Positions 8,785-16,777 of a stretch of DNA of 64,000 nt are shown one piece after another. Origin of the DNA: Pseudomonadota bacterium (GTDB lineage: Bacteria > Pseudomonadota > Alphaproteobacteria > Sneathiellales > Sneathiellaceae); assembly GCA_024743055.1 (NCBI GenBank), contig JANSXH010000009.1, positions 62,001 to 126,000 on the forward strand, in the 5' to 3' direction. How positions within the stretch are numbered: position 1 is the stretch's first letter; every line of letters starts with the position of its first letter. The notes beneath the pieces are model-generated. The model was not told the DNA's origin. It did no database searches and saw only the letters and a list, made by a program, of their open reading frames with translations. The translations under genes were made by a program, and so were the position numbers.

Positions 8785-8923
8785 ATGGTTAACGCCGATC
8801 TAGTCTAGAAAAAAAGACGATAATAAGAATAAAATTTTATTAGTTTCACTTGTCATCAAACAGGGCTATCGGTAGCCTTGTTAACACTTTATTAATGATA
8901 ATTTATTTGAACAGGCGAGACAA

Positions 8924-10210
8924 ATGTTAAGACGGATTTTGATCGCACTAAATATTTTGATGCTGGCAACAGCGTGTGCGCTACCGGTAAATAGTAATGG
9001 TGACATTAGCGACGCGATGGAAAAATATGAAATCGCCTATCGTGAGATCGTAAAGAACGATCCGAAGATTGACGTTAATATCGACACGATGGAAGACGTC
9101 CTTTACACCATCGACAAGAGATATGTCGACAGTGTCAATCCGCACGATCTGGTGGACCAGGCGATCATGGGTTTGAGAGAAGGCCCGGAAACAGGTAATG
9201 ATGAGAAAGATCCGACGACCCGGGCGCTCAATGCCATGTTTACCTCCCTCGACAGATATACCGGCTATATGACACCATCCAGCTTCAACAACTATCGACA
9301 AAGCCTTGAAGGACGGTTCGTCGGATTTGGCATTCATATCCGCATGGTCGATGATGTCCTGACGGTTGTAAGCCTTCTTAAGGGATCCGGCGCTGAAGAT
9401 GCGGATCTGAAAGCCGGCGATAAAATCACTCATGTTGATGACAAATCAATCCAGGGCCTGAACCTTGCGAAATCAAGACTGGTTCTGAGAGGTCCGTCCG
9501 GCTCTCGGTCCATTTTGACAATTGTCCGCGAGGGTCTTGTGGATCCTCTCAAGATCGAAGTCATGCGCCGTCCAGTCGAGCTCACTGCAGTGGAGCATCG
9601 CGTTGACGGCGATATCGGATATATCCGGATTTTTTCTTTCACCAAGAAAACCGCTCCTGGTGTGAGCGCCGCGCTGAAGAGCTTTAAGGAAAAACTGGGC
9701 CCGAACTTGTGCGGGGTTGTTCTCGATATGCGCAACAATCCAGGCGGATTGGTGTCTGCGGCAGAAGAAGTTGCCAGCGCCTTTTTGGACGGTGGAAACA
9801 TCTATGCCGTTAAAAGCCGCGGCAGAAACCTCATGGCGCGGGATGCCAAGCAGGGCGATCGTATCGGCGGTGCACCCATCGTGGTGATGCTGAACAAAGG
9901 CTCTGCCTCCTCATCAGAGATTGTTGCAGGCGCCTTGCAAAACCAGCACAGGGCCAAGCTGTTCGGAGAGAAAAGCTTTGGCAAAGGGCTGATGCAAACC
10001 CTGCTGCCGTTGGAAAACGGAGGCGGTTTACGCCTGACGACTGGCCGTTTCACAGCGGGTGGCGGACCGACTTTCCATGGTGTTGGCCTTGTTCCCGACA
10101 TCCCAGATACAGTAAATGAAGGGGAAAGCGATCGGATGCAGGTTGTTCGCGCTGCCAAATCATTGAATTGCAACCCCGAGATCACGACGGCCCTCGTCAA
10201 TGCCCAATGA
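8924..10210 (+). CDS. S41-family C-terminal processing peptidase, lipoprotein
   Basis: A 428-residue tail-specific protease homologue. The N-terminus is a lipoprotein signal with lipobox LATAC (Cys18), so it should be anchored facing the periplasm. A PDZ domain follows (about residues 130-215, with GRFVGFGIHIRMVDD and LRGPSGSRSIL). The protease domain has YIRIFSF, then GVVLDMRNNPGG, the catalytic serine in NKGSASSSEIVAGALQ and the catalytic lysine in GEKSFGKGLMQ. The stop overlaps the start of the AlkA gene (ATGA), implying translational coupling, an unusual partnership. CtpA/Prc-like enzymes trim envelope proteins; the target is unknown. Confidence 0.88.
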   Translation: MLRRILIALNILMLATACALPVNSNGDISDAMEKYEIAYREIVKNDPKIDVNIDTMEDVLYTIDKRYVDSVNPHDLVDQAIMGLREGPETGNDEKDPTTRALNAMFTSLDRYTGYMTPSSFNNYRQSLEGRFVGFGIHIRMVDDVLTVVSLLKGSGAEDADLKAGDKITHVDDKSIQGLNLAKSRLVLRGPSGSRSILTIVREGLVDPLKIEVMRRPVELTAVEHRVDGDIGYIRIFSFTKKTAPGVSAALKSFKEKLGPNLCGVVLDMRNNPGGLVSAAEEVASAFLDGGNIYAVKSRGRNLMARDAKQGDRIGGAPIVVMLNKGSASSSEIVAGALQNQHRAKLFGEKSFGKGLMQTLLPLENGGGLRLTTGRFTAGGGPTFHGVGLVPDIPDTVNEGESDRMQVVRAAKSLNCNPEITTALVNAQ

Positions 10211-10845
10211 ATGACGGCGAGGATCTGACCGCAGCTCTGAGTTACATTACTCAATGCGACCCGGATTTCGAAACAGCGCTTACCTTGATTAAACCCCTGC
10301 CGGACCGGTCTCGTCCGGCAGGGTTTGAATATCTCACTAAGATCATCATTGAACAACAAGTCTCTCTAGCCAGTGCTGACGCGATCTGGACTCGGATGAT
10401 CGGCGCTGTCCAGCCCTTTACCCCGGAGGTGATGTTAGGTTTTACAGAACAAGAACTCCGGGACCTTGGCCTCAGCCGGCAAAAAGCCAAATATTGCCAT
10501 GCCCTTGCAGAGGAGGTCAGAACACGACGATTGGTGCTGGAAGATCTTCATCAAATGGAAGATGAACAGGCCCTTGAACAATTGATCAGAGTGAAGGGTA
10601 TTGGCCGCTGGACAGCCGAGATTTACCTGATGGCCTGCCTCGGTCGCACAGATATCTGGCCCGCAGGAGATGTCGCCTTGCAGTCTGCCATGGGCCATCT
10701 CAAAAATCATTCCGTGCGCCCAACCGTCGAGGTAATGGATGAGCTAGCGGAGCCCTTGCGCCCCTACCGCACCGTTGCTGCCAGAATTCTTTGGCGCTAC
10801 TATGCAGATGTCGTTCAAACCGCACCCCGAAAAAAGACACCCTGA
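10207..10845 (+). CDS. DNA-3-methyladenine glycosylase II (AlkA-like)
   Basis: A 212-residue HhH-GPD base-excision glycosylase. The helix-hairpin-helix VKGIGRWTAEIYLMACLG is followed by the catalytic aspartate in DIWPAGDVALQ. The N-terminal part has EYLTKIIIEQQVSLASADAIW, a helix typical of AlkA. It would remove alkylated purines. I start at the ATG at 10207, which overlaps the protease stop as ATGA; an upstream in-frame start lies deep in the protease gene. It is shorter than E. coli AlkA (282 residues) because the N-terminal beta domain is absent, as in many bacterial homologues. Confidence 0.88.
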   Translation: MNDGEDLTAALSYITQCDPDFETALTLIKPLPDRSRPAGFEYLTKIIIEQQVSLASADAIWTRMIGAVQPFTPEVMLGFTEQELRDLGLSRQKAKYCHALAEEVRTRRLVLEDLHQMEDEQALEQLIRVKGIGRWTAEIYLMACLGRTDIWPAGDVALQSAMGHLKNHSVRPTVEVMDELAEPLRPYRTVAARILWRYYADVVQTAPRKKTP

Positions 10846-10865
10846 GCTAAAAAGGCTAACATAAA

Positions 10866-11564
10866 ATGACTTCTGTTCCGGTACTGGAAGGCCCCCGAAT
10901 TGAGCCGCTCTCAGGGGAAGTCAAACATCTGGTATTGCTCCTTCACGGATATGGTGCCGACGGCAATGATCTGATTCCGCTGGGTCGCTATTGGCAACAA
11001 GCCTTTCCGGATACAGTCTTTGTCGCCCCGAACGCACCGGAGCCCTGCGAACTTTCACCCTTCGGTCGGCAGTGGTTTTCTCTCGCCCAATTTGATCCGG
11101 ACCTGCAACGTCGAGATCCGGTCGCTGGCGCCAAGGTCTTTGATCAAATGACGGAAGGAGCCCGCCGGGCACAAGATGCTATTGACGCCTTTTTATCGAG
11201 GGAACTTGAGAGCTTTGGATTGCAGTATAAAGACATGGCTTTTGTCGGCTTCAGCCAGGGTACCATGGTATCTCTCTATACAGGCCTCCGCGAGGAAGAG
11301 GCGCCGGCAGGCATCCTCGGGTATTCCGGCACCCTTGTCGGCGCAGGCGAGCTCGCATCTGAGCTCACCTGCCATCCACCGATTTGCCTTGTCCATGGAG
11401 AGGAAGACGATATCGTTAGGTTCCCGACTCTTTCCTTCACCCATGACGCCTTGAAACAGGCTGGCCTCTCGGTTGAAGCCCATGCTCGCGCAGGCCTTGG
11501 CCACGGAATTGACGAAGAAGGCCTTAAAATTGGAAAAACCTTCCTCACCTCCATATTGACCTGA
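10866..11564 (+). CDS. Carboxylesterase/phospholipase, alpha/beta hydrolase
   Basis: A 232-residue serine hydrolase of the carboxylesterase II / YpfH type. The oxyanion region VLLLHGYGADGNDLIPLG comes early, the nucleophile elbow is GFSQGTMVSLY, the acid is the aspartate in LVHGEEDDIVRF and the histidine is in GLGHGIDEEG. It probably hydrolyses short-chain or lysophospholipid esters in the cytoplasm; no signal peptide is seen. It starts 20 bases after AlkA and is likely in the same transcript. Confidence 0.85.
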   Translation: MTSVPVLEGPRIEPLSGEVKHLVLLLHGYGADGNDLIPLGRYWQQAFPDTVFVAPNAPEPCELSPFGRQWFSLAQFDPDLQRRDPVAGAKVFDQMTEGARRAQDAIDAFLSRELESFGLQYKDMAFVGFSQGTMVSLYTGLREEEAPAGILGYSGTLVGAGELASELTCHPPICLVHGEEDDIVRFPTLSFTHDALKQAGLSVEAHARAGLGHGIDEEGLKIGKTFLTSILT

Positions 11565-11699
11565 TCCACGGATCCCGAAACGACATACAGTAGGTTCATA
11601 AATTATTCACACAAAATACTGTATTATCATTTGCAATTTAAAGATGAAGACGCCAAACTTGGGACAGGATTAAAAAACTGGAGAGTTGAGACAGTGCAT

Positions 11700-12245
11700 A
11701 TGTCAGGAGAAAAGTATCCTGCGCTCGTCCTGAACGCCGATTACCGGCCGCTCAGTTACTTCCCTCTGTCTCTTTGGTCCTGGCAAGATGCCTTGAAATC
11801 TGTATTCCTCAAACGGGTTCATATTGTTTCGGAATATGACAGAGTTGTTCACTCACCAAGTTTCGAAATGCGCCTGCCCAGCGTCATCAGCCTCAAGCGC
11901 TATGTTAAACAGAACAAACATCCTGCCTTCACACGGTTTAACGTTTTTCTTCGAGACGGTTTTCGCTGTCAATATTGTGGCTCTGGTGATGAGCTGACAT
12001 TTGATCACGTTCTTCCGCGCCGCCTGGGCGGTCAGACCAGTTGGGAGAACATCACGACGGCATGTGCCCCATGTAACATGAAGAAAGGAGGCAGGCTCGC
12101 GCGGGATTCAAATATGTTCCCCGAAATCCGCCCCTATATACCGACGCCTCAACTACTCAACCGACAAGGCCGTGCCTTCCCACCAAACTACCTTCACGAA
12201 AGCTGGCGAGATTATCTCTATTGGGACACGGAACTCGAAGAATAG
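11700..12245 (+). CDS. HNH endonuclease family protein
   Basis: A 181-residue protein with a zinc-anchored HNH domain: CQYCG, then LTFDHVLPRRLGG, then TTACAPCNMKKGG, giving two CxxC pairs around the DH and N residues. The N-terminal block VLNADYRPLSYFPLSLWSWQ is shared by a widely conserved group of chromosomal HNH proteins in alphaproteobacteria, not tied to phage. I used the ATG at 11700, which begins right before this conserved block; a TTG at 11631 would add 23 residues without family support. The cellular role is unknown; repair or restriction-like cleavage are possibilities. Confidence 0.82.
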   Translation: MSGEKYPALVLNADYRPLSYFPLSLWSWQDALKSVFLKRVHIVSEYDRVVHSPSFEMRLPSVISLKRYVKQNKHPAFTRFNVFLRDGFRCQYCGSGDELTFDHVLPRRLGGQTSWENITTACAPCNMKKGGRLARDSNMFPEIRPYIPTPQLLNRQGRAFPPNYLHESWRDYLYWDTELEE

Positions 12246-12297
12246 ACTTCCTATTCGCCCCCCAATGCTCTCCTCTCTTGCCATTTGAATAAACAAG

Positions 12298-12313
12298 CGT
12301 CTATATAGAGACG
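12298..12313. repeat. Small inverted repeat upstream of 12354 gene
   Basis: CGTCT and AGACG flank a six-base AT centre. It shares the 11-mer CTATATAGAGA with the 48-bp palindrome at 15605-15652. The role is unknown; it lies about 40 bases before the next start codon. Confidence 0.4.
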
Positions 12314-12353
12314 AAATTTGATACTTCATTATTCCTTTAAGATGTGATGTGCG

Positions 12354-13082
12354 ATGAGTTATGGATTAGGTCTTTCCGAGAAGAAACAAGCCCGGCAGCG
12401 GCGCAATCGTTTCTTCAAGTTTATTCTATACATAGCAATCCTTGGTGGTGTCGGTGTCTACGGATACTATGAAGGCCAAGCTCAGGCTGATCGTCAGGTC
12501 GCAGATATTCAGGATCAAGTGATTATTTTAACGGCTGAGAATGATCGGCTGAATGATCAGACACGCGCGGCTCTCGACAAGCAAAGCGCGGCGCTGGCAG
12601 AAGCCCGTCAATGGCGGGATAAATTTGAAAATGAGATCCCATCAGGTCCGACAAGAGAAATTCTTGATCTCGTACAGGTGCGCCTCAGCGAGGGGTTGGA
12701 GCCGGAAAGATTGAAGAACCTTATTGGACTGGCGCAGAATAGTCAGAATTGTGACCCAGCGCCGGAAACAAAACGCTTTATTGTCAACACACCTATATTC
12801 AACAGCCCTGGAAACTCCGTCAGTCTAGGTAAAGGCTCGATCACAGTGACGGGAAACGGCCTCTCCGTGGTCAATACCCAAAATCAGGTGGAAGCCTGGT
12901 ATGATCCAAACCAGCCGGTGGAGATTACTTTTACCCAGCTTGGCGGCAAGGAGGAGAAAATGAAAGGTGTTCTTCCCTTGCATAAAAGTGTTGTTTTTGG
13001 GGGAGACGAATACAGGTTCAGCATCCTGTCCGGAAAGCAAAGCTTCGCGACGATTTCAGCAACCCGGTGTGATTTCCCGTAA
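12354..13082 (+). CDS. Conserved hypothetical single-pass membrane protein with coiled coil
   Basis: I do not recognise a named family. The 242 residues begin with a basic segment (KKQARQRRNRFFKF), then one membrane helix at about 23-42, a heptad-rich coiled coil at about 45-95 (QVADIQDQVIILTAENDRL), and a C-terminal domain of about 110 residues rich in beta strand with SVSLGKGSITVTGNGLSVV. The topology suggests an inner-membrane anchor with a periplasmic domain. It follows the HNH gene after a 108-base gap and converges with the COQ7 gene. Function not assigned. Confidence 0.7.
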   Translation: MSYGLGLSEKKQARQRRNRFFKFILYIAILGGVGVYGYYEGQAQADRQVADIQDQVIILTAENDRLNDQTRAALDKQSAALAEARQWRDKFENEIPSGPTREILDLVQVRLSEGLEPERLKNLIGLAQNSQNCDPAPETKRFIVNTPIFNSPGNSVSLGKGSITVTGNGLSVVNTQNQVEAWYDPNQPVEITFTQLGGKEEKMKGVLPLHKSVVFGGDEYRFSILSGKQSFATISATRCDFP

Positions 13083-13096
13083 GGACACGCCCGATT

Positions 13097-13669
13097 TCAA
13101 ATTCTGGAGGAAAGCCAAATCGCCATTTTTGAGGCGGCTTTGACACCGGATGTGAGCAATTCATATCCCGGCGCATCAGCGGCCCCTTCTGCACGGGCAA
13201 TATCGCGATGCTCAACTTCTTCCTGGCGAAATTTTTCGATGACTTCTTTGAGTTCTGATTCAGACTCATCCAGTTGATCCAGCTGGCTCTGGTAATGTTC
13301 GTCAATGACCTCTTCAACGGCCTCCGTACAGGCCATCGCCGCTTCCGGGCCGAGCATAGCTGTACCGGCGCCCAGGGCATAGCCAGCAACATGCCAGAAC
13401 GGCGTGAGGAGCGTTGGGCGGACCCGCCGCTCGACAATCAGTTCTTCAAATTTCGCGCGGTGAACTTCTTCCTGCTCCTTCATATGGCGGATCTTCTCCG
13501 CCTCCGGGCCGTTTTTAAGAACCGCAAGCTGGCCTTCATAGATGCGAACGGCGCCAAATTCTCCGGCATGATCGACACGGACAATGCGTTTTAGCTGCTC
13601 TTCCGGGGTTAAATCTCCCGGCTGCCGTCCGAGGTGAGATCGCGCCTTGTCCTGACGATTGGTCACCAT
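13097..13669 (-). CDS. coq7: Demethoxyubiquinone hydroxylase, COQ7 family
   Basis: A 190-residue di-iron hydroxylase. It has the family opening RIVRVDHAGEFGAVRIYEGQ, the metal-binding EEVHRAKFEELI and EEVIDEHYQSQLDQL, and the final EEVEHRDIAR helix, so the paired ExxH ligands are present. It hydroxylates C6 of the ubiquinone ring precursor, the penultimate step of ubiquinone synthesis, at the inner membrane. The next minus-strand gene upstream is dsbB, which needs ubiquinone to reoxidise; the two are 10 bases apart. Confidence 0.92.
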   Translation of the reverse strand: MVTNRQDKARSHLGRQPGDLTPEEQLKRIVRVDHAGEFGAVRIYEGQLAVLKNGPEAEKIRHMKEQEEVHRAKFEELIVERRVRPTLLTPFWHVAGYALGAGTAMLGPEAAMACTEAVEEVIDEHYQSQLDQLDESESELKEVIEKFRQEEVEHRDIARAEGAADAPGYELLTSGVKAASKMAIWLSSRI

Positions 13670-13679
13670 AGTCTGTTCC

Positions 13680-14168
13680 TTACTGCTGCTTATATCTATT
13701 TAGAGCGGCCATGACGCTAAAGACAGCCAAAATTGCCGCCACAATGAAATTATATCCTGCCATGGATATGCCGAACATGGACCAGGCGATATCGTCGCAG
13801 CGGACCACGGGCGCCGACATGATCTGGGCCTTGAGGTCCTGGATCGAAATAGCCTCTGATGTATCGCCCACGCAGTCCTGGGTTCCTTCCCACCATCCTT
13901 GCTCCACACCCACGTGAAATCCGCCAATGGCTGCCGTTGCCGCGAAACCGATGGCACAGAGGAGGAGAAAGGGGGCCGCGCCCATCTTCTTGTAAAGCAT
14001 CAGCCCCACGAGGGAGATCGCAATGACTGCCGCATAGGGCCAGCGCTGATACAGACACAACACACAGGGCCAGAGATCAAACCCATATTGCGATATGAAA
14101 GCGGTACCGAGCGCTCCGACGCTAGCAATCAGGGTGACCCAAAGCGCATTTCGATACAGAAATTCCAA
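13680..14168 (-). CDS. dsbB: Disulfide bond formation protein DsbB
   Basis: A 162-residue four-helix membrane protein. The first periplasmic loop has the redox pair in WPCVLCLYQRWPY (CxxC) and the second loop carries a separated pair (TQDCVGD and VVRCDDIAW), the full set needed to pass electrons from DsbA to quinone. It reoxidises the periplasmic thiol oxidase DsbA. It is in a minus-strand run yqaA-dsbB-coq7. No dsbA is in the window. Confidence 0.9.
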   Translation of the reverse strand: MEFLYRNALWVTLIASVGALGTAFISQYGFDLWPCVLCLYQRWPYAAVIAISLVGLMLYKKMGAAPFLLLCAIGFAATAAIGGFHVGVEQGWWEGTQDCVGDTSEAISIQDLKAQIMSAPVVRCDDIAWSMFGISMAGYNFIVAAILAVFSVMAALNRYKQQ

Positions 14169-14195
14169 TTTATACCTGCCTTATGGCTGCCCGCT

Positions 14196-14777
14196 TCACA
14201 ATAGATACTTGAGGGCGACAAATGAACCTATCAAGAGAATAAAAAAGACGATGGTCAATATGCCGAGATATTTCTCGATAAACTCGCGGATAGGCTCCCC
14301 GAATTTCCAGAGCAAGCCGGCAACCAGAAAGAACCGAAAGGATCGCGACAGGACTGACGCAAAGATGAATATCGCAAGATTTAGATGGGTGACACCGCTG
14401 GCGATGGTAATGACTTTGTACGGAAAAGGAGTCAGACCAAAAAAGGCGACTATCCAGCCCCCCCATTCATTGTAAGCCCCCTTAAACTCATCAAATTTAT
14501 CCGAATATCCGTAGAAATCGATGATCGGCTGCCCAATCCATTCAAAGAAAACCGCCCCGATCAAATATCCGAATAGCCCGCCAAGAACGGAAAAAATGCT
14601 GCAAATCAGCGCGATGCGCCAAGCCTGCGCCCGATTTGCCAAAACCATCGGGATGAGAAGAACGTCCGGAGGAATGGGGAAAAACGAGCTTTCCAGAAAG
14701 GAAATGCCACCCAGAAAGGTTTTTGCCTGTGGCCGAGCCGCCAAGCCCATGGTGAAATCATATAGACGTCGCAACAT
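14196..14777 (-). CDS. YqaA/DedA-family (VTT domain) membrane protein
   Basis: A 193-residue polytopic protein with the VTT/DedA features: an N-terminal FLESSFFPIPPDVLLIPMVL re-entrant segment, GGLFGYLIGAVFFEWIG, and the later FFGLTPFPYKVITIASG. DedA and YqaA relatives act in lipid scrambling or envelope homeostasis; the exact substrate here is unknown. It heads the run with dsbB and coq7. Confidence 0.85.
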   Translation of the reverse strand: MLRRLYDFTMGLAARPQAKTFLGGISFLESSFFPIPPDVLLIPMVLANRAQAWRIALICSIFSVLGGLFGYLIGAVFFEWIGQPIIDFYGYSDKFDEFKGAYNEWGGWIVAFFGLTPFPYKVITIASGVTHLNLAIFIFASVLSRSFRFFLVAGLLWKFGEPIREFIEKYLGILTIVFFILLIGSFVALKYLL

Positions 14778-14896
14778 TTAGGACTTGAACCCCATATCAA
14801 ACACTACTGTTCCGAATGATTTCTAGCCTTTTTCCCCTGTTGGGACAATCCTAATTGTCATTTACAGGAAGTTGGTCACGACCGAGAGATGGTCTA

Positions 14897-14924
14897 TTGA
14901 CCCCATGCAAATCATCGCTATAGT
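14897..14924 (+). promoter_or_regulatory. tRNA-Leu promoter
   Basis: TTGACC (14897-14902), a 16-base spacer and TATAGT (14919-14924) stand 18 bases before the tRNA. The match to sigma-70 consensus is good and the position is right for a stable-RNA gene. Confidence 0.75.
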
Positions 14925-14941
14925 GCGGCTGTTTCCACACA

Positions 14942-15027
14942 GCCCCTGTGGCGGAATTGGTAGACGCGACAGATTCAAAATCTGTTGTCCTTAGGGCGTG
15001 CCTGTTCGAGTCAGGCCAGGGGCACCA
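14942..15027 (+). tRNA. tRNA-Leu (anticodon CAA)
   Basis: The 5' end GCCCCTG pairs perfectly with CAGGGGC before ACCA at the 3' end, so CCA is encoded. The anticodon stem ACAGA/TCTGT encloses loop TTCAAAA, giving CAA, which reads leucine UUG. A long variable arm (GTCCTTAGGGCGTGC region) and the TTCGAGTC T-loop match a class II leucine tRNA. Length 86 bases including CCA. A 7-base inverted repeat (15028-15046) follows but has no T-run. Confidence 0.95.
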
Positions 15028-15072
15028 TTTAAGACCCAATCTTAAAAGTGAGTAACATTCCGGGAGCTTGTT

Positions 15073-15594
15073 TTGAAGCGCGTGCTTGTCTTAGGATGCG
15101 CCGGATCCGGTAAATCCACCCTATCGCAACAGCTTGCCGAATTGATCGGAGTTCCTGCCATTTGTCTGGACCAGCATTACTGGAAGCCCGGCTGGGAGGG
15201 TTCTGACAGGCAGACCTGGCAAAGGGTCACAAATGATCTCGCGGCAAGGCCGGAATGGGTGATGGATGGGAATTATAGCAGCACCTTTCCAACCCGCCTT
15301 AAAAGAGCCGATACCGCCATCTTCCTTGACGTCCCGCGGCTCACCTGTCTGTCCCGCGTCACGTTACGGACAGTTCGCAATTACGGGAAAGTCCGCCAGA
15401 GCATGCCCGCCGGCTGTCCCGAAAGGTTCGATCTGGAATTTTTTCAATATATCTGGAACTTCGAAAAAACGCATCGCCCAAATCTGATCGATACCCTCCG
15501 CCATTTCGACGGAGCAACCCATACCCTAACCTCACCGCGCGAAGTTAGCAGGTTTTTGCAGAAGGCAAGAGCCGGACAGATGAACAACCTCTGA
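15073..15594 (+). CDS. P-loop nucleoside/adenylate-kinase-like protein (FlaR/topology modulation type)
   Basis: A 173-residue P-loop protein. It begins with Walker A VLGCAGSGKSTLSQQLA, followed by CLDQHYWKPGWEGSDRQTW, WVMDGNYSSTFPTRLKRADT and AIFLDVPRLTCLSRV. This pattern belongs to the adenylate-kinase-like proteins annotated as FlaR or topology modulation proteins; the true substrate is unknown. The start is TTG at 15073 with CGGGAG seven bases upstream. It follows the tRNA gene and ends just before the 48-bp palindrome. Confidence 0.75.
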   Translation: MKRVLVLGCAGSGKSTLSQQLAELIGVPAICLDQHYWKPGWEGSDRQTWQRVTNDLAARPEWVMDGNYSSTFPTRLKRADTAIFLDVPRLTCLSRVTLRTVRNYGKVRQSMPAGCPERFDLEFFQYIWNFEKTHRPNLIDTLRHFDGATHTLTSPREVSRFLQKARAGQMNNL

Positions 15595-15604
15595 GGTGGG
15601 CCTC

Positions 15605-15652
15605 AAACCTATATAGAGATTTTGCTATATAGCAAAATCTCTATATAGGTTT
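15605..15652. repeat. Perfect 48-bp palindrome
   Basis: The 24 bases from 15605 to 15628 are the exact reverse complement of 15629-15652. TATATAG occurs three times in it, at both arms and at the centre. A T-run begins at the right end, so it could act as a terminator for the kinase gene. A 24-bp stem with no mismatch and essentially no loop is nonetheless far longer than usual. It sits in a 211-base gap otherwise lacking genes. Confidence 0.9.
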
Positions 15653-15805
15653 TTCTCCAAATAAATGCCTTTTTGGCCGTCCTTCTCCAGAGCAAATTTC
15701 TCTCGCCGTAATTACGTGCGGAGCAAAGATGTTAATAGATTAATAACAACTGCAGCCTATGATCGGGCAGATATTGAGTGATATATATCAGTTAGAGGAT
15801 TTACG

Positions 15806-16330
15806 ATGCCTGTCTTGATGATGTCGGCTGGCGGTTTGGTGGCTCTCGCGGCGGCTTGGGATGTTTTTTCCAGACGCATCCCGAATTTGCTGCCCCTGAT
15901 CATTGCCGCCTTGTATTTTGCGCAAGCAATCTATGCCCAGACATGGTCCGACATACCCTGGCATTTATTGACTGGCGTCGGGGTGCTCGTCGTTGGAATC
16001 GTGATTTTTGCCTTAAAGCTGATCGGTGGCGGTGATGTCAAACTTTTAGCCGCCCTCGCGCTCTGGGCCGGACCGGATCATATTATCCTGCTGCTGCTCG
16101 TTACCTGCCTTGCCGGAGGTATTCTCGGAATAGTGTTCGTGCTTCCGGGACTGCTTGGCAGAAATCCGGGTTTCTCAAGGGCCGTTGACTGGATTTTTGA
16201 AAAGATCTTTCGACGAGAAGGCCCAATGCTGATCGCGTCCTCTTCCAAAGGCATCCAATTGCCCTATGGCGTTGCGATCGCTGTCGCGGGATTTGTCGTC
16301 TTCTACAAGATCGGAGGCGGCTCCTTCTAA
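15806..16330 (+). CDS. Prepilin peptidase, A24 family (CpaA/TadV-like)
   Basis: A 174-residue polytopic aspartic peptidase of the short CpaA type, lacking the N-methylase domain of PilD. The two catalytic aspartates are visible in AAWDVFSRRIPNLLP and in LKLIGGGDVKLLAALALW (GxGD-like). It cleaves Flp/type IVb prepilins at the cytoplasmic membrane face. An AGAGG site precedes the ATG. No flp, cpa or tad gene is in the window, so this is an orphan copy or the only one placed away from its cluster. Confidence 0.88.
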   Translation: MPVLMMSAGGLVALAAAWDVFSRRIPNLLPLIIAALYFAQAIYAQTWSDIPWHLLTGVGVLVVGIVIFALKLIGGGDVKLLAALALWAGPDHIILLLLVTCLAGGILGIVFVLPGLLGRNPGFSRAVDWIFEKIFRREGPMLIASSSKGIQLPYGVAIAVAGFVVFYKIGGGSF

Positions 16331-16338
16331 TTAGGGTC

Positions 16339-16692
16339 TTAGGCGGCCCGCGCCAGCCAGATACCGAATATGATACAGGCGGCTCCGGCAAGATACCGGA
16401 AGCTCAGCGGCTCTTTTAGGAATACATAGCCCATTAACGGGACGAGCACGAAGCTCAGCCCCATAAACAAATAAGCTTTATTCAACGGAAAATGTTTCAG
16501 GACATAGACCCAGACGATTGTCGCAAGTGCATAGATGATGACGGCCAGAATGAAATAGCCGTTTAACGACAGTTTCAACATCGTCTCCAGATTAAACCCC
16601 GCCACATCCCTGCTGGCGATTTTAAACAGGATCTGCCCGGCAGAAATCAATACGGGCATGATCAAAATCAACAAGTAACTGTTCAAGTCCAT
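16339..16692 (-). CDS. Small EamA/SMR transporter, ArnE/ArnF-like
   Basis: A 117-residue four-helix protein. It resembles ArnE/ArnF of Gram-negative bacteria: ISAGQILFK in helix 1, LKHFPLNKAYLFMGLSFVLV in helix 3 and KEPLSFRYLAGAACIIFGI in helix 4. ArnE/F flips undecaprenyl-phosphate-aminoarabinose across the inner membrane. It lies 85 bases downstream of a GT2 gene that is preceded by a GT-C gene, so a role in flipping a polyprenyl-linked sugar is a reasonable inference. Other EamA family roles remain possible. Confidence 0.75.
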   Translation of the reverse strand: MDLNSYLLILIMPVLISAGQILFKIASRDVAGFNLETMLKLSLNGYFILAVIIYALATIVWVYVLKHFPLNKAYLFMGLSFVLVPLMGYVFLKEPLSFRYLAGAACIIFGIWLARAA

Positions 16693-16777
16693 GGATTACC
16701 TCGATCTAGTGGGACTCGCCGATAACGGCGTATTATTTGACCGGAATTGCTGAGCTTTCTGAGAGAGCCCGGAACCC

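Noticed and set aside
14851-15039. 62-codon minus-strand ORF over the tRNA
   Set aside because: It is the antisense of tRNA-Leu and its flanks, a common spurious translation of tRNA genes.
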